64,000 nt of DNA, taken from contig OX352761.1 of NCBI GenBank assembly GCA_947095585.1, forward strand, positions 54,606,432 to 54,670,431, given 5' to 3'. The notes under the pieces are model-generated. The model was not told the DNA's origin, did not search any database, and saw only the letters and a program-made list of their open reading frames with translations. The translations under genes were made by a program, and so were the position numbers. Shown one piece after another: positions 22,708-34,311 of the stretch. The DNA comes from Nephrocerus scutellatus (taxonomy: Eukaryota; Arthropoda; Insecta; Diptera; Pipunculidae). Every line of letters starts with the position of its first letter. The first letter of the stretch is position 1.

Positions 22708-22927
22708 ATTTTACGTAATCAAAGGAATCAGATCAACAGACACAATCAAAAAAGGTCTCCACCAAGAAACTGCAATCCTGGTGAAACAGTTGTAAAAGAA
22801 ATAAACAAATAAAGGGAAAAGAAAAACCCATATATCATAAAGAAACTGTAGGATTAGATAACACCGTTACAGTAACAACAACCAATGGAAAACGAGTACA
22901 TAAGTCTCACCCCAAAAACAAACCTCC

Positions 22928-24289
22928 CATTTCAGATTAATCCCCTTATGTGCAGAAGCCGTTGTGAACGTCTACGAGTACAATAGCCCTCTCATTGCAG
23001 TGAAACAAGGAACGGGAAGAATAATAAACGGAAACTATAAAATAATACATACCATAAACCTTACCGATTACGAAGAAATAATAGATGGCCTAAGAGCAGA
23101 TGTGCACCACAATATCCTTAAAACAAATCCTTATTTACAACAATTAAATCACCAACTTTCTAAAATAGACAACCTGATGGAGCAACTACAAGGAAAAAAT
23201 CTGAGGAAGACTAAAAGATCAATAAACTGGATAGGATTCGCCTGGAAATGGCTGGCTGGTAATCCAGATGCGACAGACTGGGATAACATTTTGGCAAAAA
23301 ACAATGAACTTATTAGTAATAACAATAAGCAATATCAAGTAAATCAGCGCTTCAGCAAATTAAGCAATAACCTAATAGATAAATATAATAGAATAACCGA
23401 AATTTTAGACACAAATAATACAGGAAAATATGAACAAATACTTTTTAACAAGCTTGGTCTACTTAAAGACGAAATCAATGAAATAGTTTTAGCAGGACAA
23501 CTTGCAAAAAAAAGTATAGTTAATTCAAAGCTGATATTGCTGACTTACTTTCCAAAACAGGAACACTTCCTTTTAAGAACGAACTTCAGGCCATCGAATA
23601 TTCTGAACCCATCTTGGTAATAAAAGATAATCTCCTATTATACGTTATTTGCTTGCCCCAAACGGAAGAGGTAGTGTTTAACAACATCATAATACGATCA
23701 ACAGTAAAAAATAACAAAAGGATAGATCTATACTTTTTTAACTTGTTTATATCCCAAACAACGAAGTTTGGTGTCAGAGAAAAATGTACCGTAATACAAG
23801 ATACGACTATCTGTAGAAAAAATCAACTTCAAAAACTAGCTCCAAGCCATTGCATTATTAAGCTCTTAAATAGCGAAGATGCAACATGTAATTACCAATT
23901 TCAAAATAAACCAATTGCCGAACTCATAAATGAGGGTACCTTATTCTTAACTAACTACTACGGCAATTGAATTAGATAACATTAAATACACAAATTGGGA
24001 AAGTCGATCATACCATATTTTACCTCCATTACTATATAATAACCTGACGGAAAGTGGTATGAGACTAGATCTCCAGTATCTTCACAAACTTCATTTGGAC
24101 AACGTTAAGAAATTATCCCATTTTTCATCTTATACGGCTCTCTCAATAGGCTCAGATATAACCATCCTATTAATTAGTATATTGCTAAATCTTATTCTAA
24201 TCTTTTGTTTGAAATTTAAAAAACAAAATGAACCCCTTGATGCCACTTTTAAAATTTCAAATCTAGAACCCATTAAGATAAACTTTTGA
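22928..24289 (+). pseudogene. E4 env-like gene (decayed errantivirus-type envelope)
   Basis: Three frames (22,964-23,620; 23,614-23,970; 24,059-24,289) together cover an insect retrovirus-type Env. The first has a furin-type cleavage region (LRKTKRS) followed by a fusion-peptide-like stretch (INWIGFAWKWLAGNP), closely resembling the E10 env at the same point. The last contains a hydrophobic anchor (ITILLISILLNLILIFC) followed by a Lys-rich tail. Frameshifts near 23,615 and 23,975-24,055 break it. The signal peptide and start are not clear. Confidence 0.7.
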
Positions 24290-24308
24290 TCAGCGGAACG
24301 CTGATACT

Positions 24309-24320
24309 TAAGAAGGGGGG
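24309..24320 (+). promoter_or_regulatory. Polypurine tract of E4
   Basis: aagaagggggg lies directly before the AGTTAAC start of the 3' LTR, the standard position for second-strand priming. A short perfect hairpin (atcagc-ggaac-gctgat) lies just upstream at about 24,289-24,305, overlapping the end of env. Confidence 0.7.
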
Positions 24321-24721
24321 AGTTAACACAAATATCGGTCGTTGCCCTTTACACAATCCCACACTGCGTTTCCACATAATTCCTTTTACCGATGACACTG
24401 CATAATATTTCACCTGCCCAGACGCCCAATTTCCCGTGTTGCAATATTGTTTTGTTATTAGCTTATGTAGACTGTAGAATAAGCATAATTTGCAGAAATA
24501 ATATTCTTGATTTAATAATTCTTAGAATAAGAATTATTAAAACGAAAACAATAGAATAAGCATAATTTGTAACTTTGTAATTCCTAGAATAAGTATTATT
24601 GAAAGCAAATTTGTAAAATTATAAATATACGCAATAAATAAATTATTGGTTGTTCTGATTCGACCTCGAAGTGGACGTGTTGTTATTTTTTTTGGAGCTG
24701 CGCGACTCAAATACCTTAACT
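24321..24721 (+). repeat. 3' LTR of E4
   Basis: 401 bp, AGTTAAC...TTAACT. Identical or nearly identical to the 5' LTR apart from about 42 bp that the 5' copy lacks. It is followed by tgta (24,722-24,725), the second copy of the target-site duplication. Confidence 0.85.
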
Positions 24722-25849
24722 TGTATGTTGCCACTAATATATATATATGACAATATGCATCGGACTGTACTGGGAAAATCGAAGAAAACAACAACAAAAC
24801 ACAAGGATAACGACAAACTAACGGAAATCCACGCTGCACAGCAACAACGGTTTCCCAATAGTTTGTAACAACGGAGAAAAGTATAAAAGGAGCAGGAGGT
24901 GTCCAAGTCACCGGTACATACACATCAGAGGATTCACAGATTCGACGCGTCTTTAATAATGAAGACGTCTCCTTCTACGAGAAGGCCAGCAATGAACAAT
25001 ACAGAGGCTGAAGATCGCCCTGTTCATACCCCCTCTTATATTTTTTTCATTTTTATTTTATTTTAAAATTTATTGTTTAAAATTAAATTGCTGTAAATAT
25101 AAACATGTAGTAGATTAAGTAGTCAACATTATTGTTTAATAATAAGCAATTCAAAAAAAATACAATGTAAATACTTCGGGCCCCTATTGTTGAGCCGACA
25201 CTTATTAATAATAGTTATAAGTTTAGTTTTAAGTCAAAATTGTATATTACCTAAACGTTTAATAAAATATCTTAATCAAAATAAAAGGAGCACGCAGCTC
25301 GACAGAAATGCAGTCTTCCTGAGTTCCTTTTGGAATCGACTACTTAATGGTTAAAGAGTACTTATCTTGCCATTACCGCTGAAGCTAAACGCTGCGACGC
25401 TCACGAAGTCCTCAAATTAATGGTTAAAGAGTACTTACCTTGCCATTACCGCAGAAGCTAAATCCTGCGACGCGAACTGAGTCCCCAAATTAATGGTTAA
25501 AGAGTACTTACCTTGCCATTACCGCAGAAGATAACGCTGCGACGCTGACTGAGTCCTCAAATTAATGGTTAAAGAGTGCTTACCTTGCCATTACCGCAGA
25601 AGATAAACGCTGCGACGCTGACTGAGTCCTCAAATTAACGGTTGAAGAGTACTTACCTTGCCGTTACCGCAGAAGCTAAACGCTGCGACGCTGACTGAAT
25701 ACTCAAATTAACGGTTGAAGAGTACTTATCTTGCCGTTACCGCAGAAGCTACACGCTGTGCAATTATCTGCTATCAAAAATCTTATATCGAACTTTTTAT
25801 AAAATAAACTTAATTTCCTAATCTCTTTGCCATAGGAAAACAACATAAC
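24722..25849. mobile_element. E5, unclassified insertion, right part
   Basis: Joins 17,465 when E4 is removed. A good TATA box (gtataaaagg, about 24,881) is followed by a plausible start region about 30 bp downstream, and AATAAA lies near 25,262, so part of it looks like an LTR promoter with its poly(A) region. It also contains a 73-bp tandem array (separate entry). No coding frame is recognised. The right boundary at 25,849 is where the E3 LTR resumes. Confidence 0.4.
25339..25760 (+). repeat. Tandem array, six units of about 73 bp
   Basis: The motif ggtt(a/g)aagagt recurs at 25,349, 25,422, 25,495, 25,567, 25,640 and 25,713, giving periods of 72-73 bp. Each unit contains acttaccttgcc(a/g)ttaccgc, agctaaacgctgcgacgc and a tgagtcctcaaatta end. 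The last two units share the variant acggttgaag, so duplication has occurred within the array. Confidence 0.85.
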
Positions 25850-26131
25850 GCCACGACATCACGCGCTGCCAAGGAGGCATCGCCAACCAACAGATCGCCA
25901 CGACATCACGCGCTGCCAAGAAGGCGTCGCTAGAAACCCTTCGCTACACGCCTCAAGGAGCCACAAACATCCTTTTTTTGTTAATAACATTGAATAAATA
26001 TCGAAATAAACCTTAACGAAATAAAGAAAATTCCGAGAACCTAAATAAACAAATTTTATTATTGTAACGACCCACTATAAATAGAACCCTGGTCACACTC
26101 AGGACTACCCCGGCTGGAAAACTCCATTACA
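25850..26131 (+). repeat. 3' LTR of E3, right part
   Basis: Matches the 5' LTR from gccacgacatcacgcgctgcc to its end. It has one extra copy of a segment of about 47 bp (gccacgacatcacg...caacagatc) compared with the 5' LTR, plus a small insertion (attgaata) near 25,990. It ends just before gtggtg, the second copy of the E3 target duplication, after which the E2 protease resumes. Confidence 0.75.
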
Positions 26132-26388
26132 GTGGTGCCAACGTTTCTATTTTGGGTAAAAACTGCGAAGAGTTTTTAAAGAATCTGACCGTTAATTTCC
26201 GGCATTTTCCGTGCACTATTAGAACGGCAAACGGCAACGCTGAACAAATCATAGGCCACATTAAAGTACCTGTGATGTTTGCGGGTCAAACTACTTTTGT
26301 TACCTTGCATTTAGCTCCGAATCTGAAACAGTCATTGTATCTCGGTATTGACTTTTGGATATTATTTCACTTAAAAAATTGTTCGTGA
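26132..26388 (+). pseudogene. E2 protease, second half
   Basis: Continues the domain interrupted at 13,805. ANVSILGKNCEEFL, then TIRTANGNAEQIIGHIKVPV and LAPNLKQSLYLGIDFW, parallel E9 (CIGSSFAKEIL, then TADGNAQSVRGCLV and TLTQNLYLGVDFW). The frame breaks after LGIDFW (about 26,360) and shifts into 26,355-26,561. Confidence 0.75.
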
Positions 26389-27245
26389 TTCTGCTAATTT
26401 CGCCTTGTCTACTCCTTTCCGAATTTGTTCTTCTCTTACCATATCAAATACCTTCTCAGCAGGACCAGTTAGAGATAGTCAAGCAACGTTTTCCGTCGTC
26501 AGCTGTTCTTGGATTAGGGCGAACGCAATTTTTAAAACACGTTATTGACGTGTGCCGATGACGATGCCAAACCTATCAAACAACGGTTTTATGCTGTGTC
26601 CCCGGCTGTTGAAGCTGAGATTGGGAAGGAGCTTGATCGAATGCTCTCACTAGGGGTCATTGAGGAAAGTGCAAGTTGGAGTGGAGTTCACCGATTACAA
26701 AGGTACGCAAAGCGGATGGTAGAGTTCGACTGTGCTTGGATGCAAGGAAGGTGAATGCGGTTACGGTGAAGGATGCTTACCCTTTGCCTCTTATAGACGG
26801 TTTGTTAGGACGTCTTAATAAGACCCGATTTATATCGAGTCTGGATTTGAAGGACGCCTTTTGGCAGATTTCGTTGGATGAGGGGTCAAGGGATAAGACA
26901 GCTTTTACTGTTCCGGGACGCCCACAATACCAATTCACCGTTATGCCTTTCGGTCTTTGCAATGCTCCACAGACAATGTGTCGATTAATGCATCGAGTTG
27001 CACACACAGGTTTTCGTTTATCTCGATGTTCTCCTAATAGCCGCTGAGACATTCGAAGAACACCTCGAGTTGTTGAGTAAGGTGGCTGACCTATTGAAGA
27101 GAGCTGGTCTTACCATAAATCTAGAGAAGAGCAAATTTCTCCTTAAAGAGATTCGTTATTTGGGATACCTCGTCGGCGATGGTGTATAAAAATTGGATGA
27201 TTCAAAAATATCCACAATAACTTCTTACCCTGTCCCTAATTCCGT
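26389..27245 (+). pseudogene. E2 reverse transcriptase (dead)
   Basis: Read from several frames (26,355-26,561; 26,545-26,754; 26,676-27,047; 26,998-27,189). Motifs seen are KPIKQRFYAVSPAVE, VRLCLDARKVNAVTVKDAYP, FISSLDLKDAFWQI and MPFGLCNAPQTMCRLMH. The catalytic box reads VYLDVLLI at about 27,010-27,035, with the second Asp replaced by Val. At least three frameshifts and a stop near 27,187 make it non-functional. Confidence 0.8.
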
Positions 27246-28281
27246 TCGTTAATTACGTAGGTTTCTGGGCTTGGCTGGTTGGTACAGACGTTTTATCCGA
27301 TGTTACGCAGATTTGACAACACCCCTTAACAATCTTCTAAAGAAGAACCATAAGTTTAAATGGAATGACAAGTCCCAGGCATCTTTCGAGAAGCTGAAAT
27401 TATCCCTTACCTCAGGCCCCGTCCTGTGTAATTCCGATTGGACCCAGCCATTTTTCATTCAGTGTGACGCATCCATGACTGGTATAGGTGCTGTTTTGTT
27501 TCAAAGATCAGTAGGTGGCGATGAACGCCCTATTGCTTTTGTCTCCCAGAAACTTAACGCAGCGCAGCGAAATTATAGCGTTACAGAGCTGGAGTGTTAT
27601 GCGGCTGTACTAAGTGTCGGGAAATTTCGGCAATATGTGGAGGGTTATCCTTTTACAATCATTACCGACCACGCAAGTTTAAAATGGGTAATGGGACAGA
27701 AGGAGCTCTCTGAACGGCTCGCTCGGTGGAGTCTCAAACTTCAAGGTTTCAATTACTCGATTGAATATCGCAAGGGTAAAGACAATGTCGTAGCAGACGC
27801 CCTCTCAAGGCGAGTTGAGGTATTGTCCTTGGATGTTGGTGTGGATGTTATACCGTTATATCCAGATTCGGATTCGATTTATTTTCAAGACCCTGAATAC
27901 GTAACCCAAAAGAAACTTATTCAATCAAAGGCCGAGATTAAATCAAATTTTAGAGTAGGTAACGATAAGATCTTGATCCTGACGAAACCTGATACTGATT
28001 TATTTTCCGATATTCCTTCTTGGAAAGTTTATGTCCCAAAACCACTTATTCCAATTCTACTCAAAAGAGTTAACTCTCCGCCTAAAGCTTCACATTTGGG
28101 AATTCGTAAAACTTTGGAAGTTTTACGCCGGTATTATCATTGGCCTAAAATGGCTGTACACGTGCATAAATTTATAATAAATTGTCCGATATGTAAGGCT
28201 AGCAAACCAGCACATATCATAACTCGCCCGCCGATGGGAAAATACACCGAAGTCGTATATTTTTTCAACATTTATATATAG
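27246..28281 (+). pseudogene. E2 RNase H and start of integrase
   Basis: A 336-codon frame. LAGWYRRFIRCYADLTTPLN is the RT thumb end. RNase H has IQCDASMTGIGAVLFQ, NYSVTELECYAAVLSVGKFR, IITDHASLKWVMG and VVADALSRRV. The integrase zinc domain follows (SHLGIRKTLEVLRRYYHWPK, then INCPICKASK). The frame ends at 28,281 at the start of the catalytic core. All RNase H catalytic residues look intact despite the dead RT. Confidence 0.8.
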
Positions 28282-28960
28282 ACTTTATGGGCCTTATCCG
28301 CGTTCTAAACAAGGTAATACTTATCTTTTCGTAGTTTTAGACAAATTTAGTCGCTTTGTTTTGCTCGAGCCGATGCGGGATGCTAATACTATAAACGTAA
28401 TTAAATTGTTAGAAAATCGTTAATAACTCGATTTATTCGGTCCCTAAACGAATCTTGAGTGACAATGGTAAACAATTTACTTTCAAATTATTTCGTGAAT
28501 TTCTGAGCAAATATGGCATCAAGCACATGTTGACTCCGAAGTACTCGCCGCAAGCGAACGCCTTGGAACGCGTGAACAGAAGCATCTTGTCCGCCATCAG
28601 ATCATACATTCAGGAAGATCACACAACATGGGATGTGCATGTTCATGCCATTGCATCTGCATTGCGGAATGTTACTCATGCAAGTACCGATCGTTCGCTT
28701 TACTTTATGGTTTTTGGCCAGCATTACATTTCGGATGGATCTCATGGTATGGTTTACTTCGTGAGTTAAATAGTTTAGACGATAGAGAGGTCAACCTTTG
28801 TACTTGTCAGAGTTCAGCAACACAAAAGTTTTCTGCAAAACTTTCGCCAAAATGTAAGATAGCATTTATTAAAGAACCAGTAGGTAATGTTGCGTTTAAG
28901 TTAGTGGACAAGGACGGTACTCATATTGGCATATATCATATAAAGGACATCAGAACTTAA
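28282..28960 (+). pseudogene. E2 integrase core and C-terminus
   Basis: Frames at 28,455-28,769 and 28,628-28,960 give LSDNGKQFTFKLFREFLSKY (second Asp) and YSPQANALERVNRSILSAIR (catalytic Glu), then an ending VDKDGTHIGIYHIKDI that resembles the E9 pol terminus. The first Asp region around 28,270-28,380 is shifted. This is the last recognisable part of E2. No env follows, as in E9. Confidence 0.7.
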
Positions 28961-30124
28961 TTAGCGTGGTTTTCGTTATACCGTCAGGTTTTTGGTAGCA
29001 ATCTTAGTAGTCACCTGAAAGTGCGAATTTTATACATACTCTATATATTAATAATGATCGTATTAGAGACATTTCTCAGGGGTCGTTGGACTTCCCCACG
29101 ATTTGTGACGACAGCCTCAATGATTTGTTTTTCTTCCTCGTTTCTTCTCAGGCGCAATGGGCGAAAGAGAGTTTGAGTCGCTCGTGTGATTTGAACTATA
29201 TGCCTATAGTTGAATTAAGTTGCGAGTTGAATTTTTTTTGTAAGAGTAAATCCAAGAAGAAATGCTGTCATCATCAGTTCCACTCATTCATACTTTTTTT
29301 TAATCATAATTGTTTTTATTTCTTGCCCCTGATAGTACTATTATACTAGTATTATTATTATTGCTATCAATATTACTATTACTATTATTATCTCGCTGTA
29401 TTATAATATTATAACAATATCATGTTTATTATAAAGTTACTCTTAAGCAGTATTGTAAGAGCCAAAGGAGTACTTTTGATCAACCCTCGCGTTATACTTC
29501 GCATAACAAGAACTTGTTGCTCAAAAAAGAGAGTGAACTTCGGCAGTGGGTATCTTGCAGCAAAGGAGTGCGGACGGCGTAAATATTCGTTGCGTATTCG
29601 AGTCGGAGAAATATATATTTAACCTGCGAGAACGGATATCGATTCCTGCGAGGACCCACTGTAGTAAATATTTAATAATAAAAACAAAAAAGGAACGATT
29701 TTTACCTTAAAGTGTTTAATCATCTAATTTATTTAACCGTGTATTTCTCGTGGCGGCAAGCGAATACTCACCTAGAAAGTGCGTGTGTGTGTGTTCTTAG
29801 TACGACGAAACAAAAGAATCACCCAGAAGGAAATTGGATTATTCTCGTTATCAAGCGCATGCATTTGTGTTGCTTGACATGTTTTTTTTTTGTTTCTGCG
29901 CAGCAGCATGAATTAAATCTTCTAATCAACAAAGCTTTGACTTGACCATTGAATATGTGCATTCCAATTAAGAAAACGAGGTAGCTGCCTTCATCGTGGG
30001 AGCTTTTCGTCAACGACAGCGTCGCCCTGGTACCAGTTTTTTTTGTTGTTTTATCCTCACTAATATGCAATTACGGCTCATTTCTAAACTATTGCTCCAT
30101 ATGTATTACATTACGAATGATTGA
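28961..30124. other. Non-coding interval after E2
   Basis: Probably the E2 3' end and flanking DNA. A TATA-like atatatatttaac (about 29,610) and an AATAAAAAC signal (about 29,675) hint at an LTR, but no second copy was found in the window. The rest is AT-rich, with small ATT runs around 29,345-29,400 and a short (GT)n at about 29,783. Confidence 0.4.
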
Positions 30125-31082
<958 letters not shown>

Positions 31083-31815
31083 GTACTCTGCGCAGAAAAA
31101 GGAGTGGACCAGCCAGATTTAACCCACTTCCCAGGAACCGGGAAATGCCAAGTATTCCGTGAGGCACTCCAGGAGGCCAGGAACCGCCTATGATCCGTGT
31201 TATACAAGGAAACATGAATAGAAGCAAGACTGCCGACCACCTCCTGCAACAGCTGGCAACTGAGCAACGTGGTGATCTATTGATAATAAGCGAGCAGTAC
31301 AGAAACAAGCAGCCCAAGTCATCGAAAACTACCTTCATTAGCTGTTACTTCACTCCAAATGAAAGGATTGCCGAGTTCAAAGCAAAGTTGGATGCCCTGG
31401 AAGATGAAATTCTCAAAACTTCGGGACAGATGATAGTAGCCGAAGATTTCAACGCAAGAGCGCTCGAGTGGGGTATGCCAAACCCGGACACAAGAGGAAG
31501 ATTGATCCTGGAAATGGCTGCCAGAGTAGGACTCCTTGTATTAAATCGCGGGTCAACTACAACCTTTCGCCGCCCAGGGTATACGGAGACGATCCCCGAT
31601 ATCACCCTCGCATCTGAAGTCTTGGCGCCACGAATTAAGGAATGGAGGGTAATGGAGGAATACAGTGGCAGCGATCACCAGTATATTATGTTTGAAGTGG
31701 GTATAAGGCAATGGAGCGAGTCGCGCGATAAACCGTTAAGATGGAATATGAAAAGGTTAAACGTGGAACGGTTCAAGGAAGTATTAGAAAATGGTGGACA
31801 GCAAACCATGAGGAG
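31083..31815 (+). pseudogene. R1-like LINE: end of ORF1 and start of ORF2 (AP endonuclease)
   Basis: The first 105 bases read as the ORF1 C terminus (HFPGTGKCQVFREALQEARN), typical of R1-clade Gag-like proteins. Its stop overlaps the ORF2 start as ATGA at 31,190-31,193. ORF2 (31,190 onward, 206 visible codons) is an apurinic-type endonuclease with VIQGNMNRSKTADHLL, LLIISEQYRN, VAEDFNARALEWG (Asp/Asn catalytic pair), RRPGYTETIPDITLAS and YSGSDHQYIMFEV (SDH motif). The N gap cuts it before RT. Confidence 0.75.
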
Positions 31816-32015
31816 NNNNNNNNNNNNNNNNNNNNNNNNNNNNNNNNNNNNNNNNNNNNNNNNNNNNNNNNNNNNNNNNNNNNNNNNNNNNNNNNNNNNN
31901 NNNNNNNNNNNNNNNNNNNNNNNNNNNNNNNNNNNNNNNNNNNNNNNNNNNNNNNNNNNNNNNNNNNNNNNNNNNNNNNNNNNNNNNNNNNNNNNNNNNN
32001 NNNNNNNNNNNNNNN
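31816..32015. other. Assembly gap (200 N)
   Basis: A run of 200 N. The sequences on either side belong to different LINE clades (AP endonuclease on the left, restriction-like-endonuclease type on the right). The gap therefore hides a junction between two elements, not the middle of one gene. The size of 200 is probably arbitrary. Confidence 0.95.
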
Positions 32016-33400
32016 TCTATGGACCAGCAAGAAAAGTTCTGGCTTGAAAAACTTACCGCAACACATGAAAAACTAGCGAAGTGTTTTACAGACATGTTAA
32101 AATCAGCAAGATGTTCCCCACACTTCCTAACAACTGGTCTAACGTTTTTGCTACAAAAGGGAACTGCATGTAATAATCCTTCTAAATATCGCCCCATAAC
32201 ATGCTTATGCACAACCTATAAGCTATTTACGAAAATCCTGGCAAATAGAATCTATGAGCACTGTTTGTCGAATAACATAATTACAGACGAACAAAATGGC
32301 TATAGCAGAGAAACTATGGGCTGTAAGGATCAATTGACCATCGACGCAGTAGCAACCGGACTGGCACTAAGAAAAAAACGAAATCTCAGTATGGCCTTCA
32401 TTGACTATAAAAAGGCGTTTGATTCCATGCCCCATGAGTACCTTATAAAAGTTCTCAAAATATACAAGATAGATCCGTCACTTGCTTAAAGTCGCTGATG
32501 GAAAAATGGAACACCAGGCTATGGCAAAAAGGCATCGTTGGAGAAGCGATACCCATAAGAATAGGAATCTTTCAAGGAGACGCTCTCAGTCCACTATGGT
32601 TTTGCTTGGGACTCAACCCCCTCAGCAGACTGCTGTCCAAAATGAAGTCAGGATTTTGCATTAAAACTGAGACCTTCGACTTCACATTTAACCATCTTTT
32701 ATATGTCGATGATTTAAAACTCTACACCAACAAAAGAGAAAAACTACATCGAATGTTAGAAGTAGTTAGCAGTTTCAGCAGAGATATCCAAATGGAATTT
32801 GGATTGGAGAAATGCAAAATGATCCACCTAGTAAGAAGACATTTAGATGCTAAGGAAGAAGGGTGTCCAATAGACTATAACCAAGTCATTGAAGATATGC
32901 AACATGGCGAATCGTATAAATATTTAGGTTTTCTGCAACTCAAGGGAATTAACCATGTTTCTATCAAAAGAAATCTTACTCTTCAATTTAAAATACGGTT
33001 AAAGGTTATCCTGAAATCCAACCTCAATGGAGGCAACAAATGCAAAGCCATCAACACCTGGGCTATACCCCTATTAACATATTCATTTGGAGTTATTAAG
33101 TGGACATCAACTGATATCGCAAACCTGGAGATGATCATTCGCACATCGATGACAAGATTCAACAGTCAACACCCAAGAAGCGCAATAGAAAGGATATCAT
33201 TGCCTCGCAAGGCGGGTGGAAGAGGGATACTATGTATCAATCTGTTACACCAGCAGCAGAATCTTAATCTTCGACAATACTTCCAGAGCAACCTGTCGCC
33301 ATTACTGAAAGTGATTGCTTTAGTTATACTCCACTGCATCTTACATCAGACACTTTTCCTTCTATTGCAAACGTCAAAACTGGAAGTGAACTTATTATAG
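32016..33400 (+). pseudogene. R4/Dong-like LINE reverse transcriptase
   Basis: Two frames (32,019-32,489 and 32,498-33,400) with a frameshift near 32,487. Motifs: KYRPITCLCTTYKLFTKILA, EQNGYSRETMGCKDQL, MAFIDYKKAFDSMPHEYLIK (first catalytic Asp), IFQGDALSPLWFCLGLNPL, and the catalytic box LLYVDDLKLYTN. The GCKDQL and DDLKLY signatures are characteristic of LINEs with a C-terminal restriction-like endonuclease (R2/R4/Dong group). The 5' end is hidden in the gap. Confidence 0.75.
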
Positions 33401-34175
33401 AATGGAAGTCAAAACCCATACACGGAGGACATCCGCATGACTTTGCTATGGATCATATTGACCAGCTGGCTTCGAATTTATGGCTCATACAGGGTAGACT
33501 TTTCTCCGAGACCGAAGGATTTGTATTGGCCATACAGGACAAAGTCATCGCCACAAAAAATTACCGTAAGTTCATCATAAAGGAAAGAGTCGAAGACAGA
33601 TGCCGGCGATGTGGGGGATGTGGTGAAACCATCGATCACATCATATCAGGATGCAGTGCGCTTGCTTCGCATGACTACACCTTCAGGCATAATAACGTCA
33701 CTAAACTAATACATCAACAACTAGCGCTGATTAATGGTCTGATCCAGCAGCATACGACTTACTATAAGTATTACCCACAACCTGTGCTTGAAAACGCCAC
33801 CACAAAGCTTTACTGGGATAGAACTGTAGTCTAGGCCAACATATTTCAGCAAAAAGAGTACATATAATCCTATTTCATAAGGCCAACAAAAAAATTGAAA
33901 TCTTTGATGTAGCAGTAACGCTGAACCGAAATCTACAAAGCACATACTCACAAAAATTTCAAAATATACCGCACTGGCAATCGAACTTGGATCAATGTAT
34001 CGGGTCGAAAGGGTAGAAATAACACCGATTGTCATTTCAGCAACCGGATTGGTACCAAAACACCTTATAGCCAATCTAAAGAAGCATAAATTGGAAAAGC
34101 TGATGGTAGAAGTTCAAAAAGCGGTGCTGTTTGATACCTGTAATATCGTCAGGAAGTTTTTACAATTGTAAATTA
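33401..34175 (+). pseudogene. R4/Dong-like LINE C-terminal zinc knuckle and restriction-like endonuclease
   Basis: Frame 33,448-33,834 contains the CCHC knuckle CRRCGGCGETIDHIISGCSA, followed by the endonuclease entry TTKLYWDRTVV. After a frame break near 33,832 the sequence continues with HIILFHKANKKIEIFDVAVT (the PDxD-like core region, here degenerate) and ends with VLFDTCNIVRKFLQL and a stop at about 34,170. This order (RT, CCHC, RLE) is diagnostic for the R2/R4 group. Confidence 0.7.
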
Positions 34176-34311
34176 TGCAATTTGACCGTAAGGGCGTAGA
34201 ATATGGACTACGCTCCAGCAGAGCATAATCCCTTTGGTATAAAATACCCGGGATATGTAATCTTCGGCACACTAGCCGAGATATGGTAAGCTCAATAATA
34301 ATAATAATATC
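34176..34311 (+). repeat. 3' UTR and (AAT)n tail of the first R4-like LINE
   Basis: A short 3' UTR with hairpin-forming stretches (for example around 34,200-34,215 and cggcacactagccg at about 34,264) ends in five to six AAT units at about 34,291-34,309. The next element begins immediately after. Confidence 0.7.

Noticed and set aside
24537..24923. 128-codon minus frame rich in hydrophobic residues
   Set aside because: Crosses the E4 LTR end into flanking DNA; no conserved motif.
29086..30070. Small frames after E2 as host genes
   Set aside because: AT-rich low-complexity translations without homologous motifs, start context or splice structure I could support.
31741..32212. Open frames running through the N stretch on both strands
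   Set aside because: Artefact of unknown bases being read as X; no evidence that the flanks belong to one gene.
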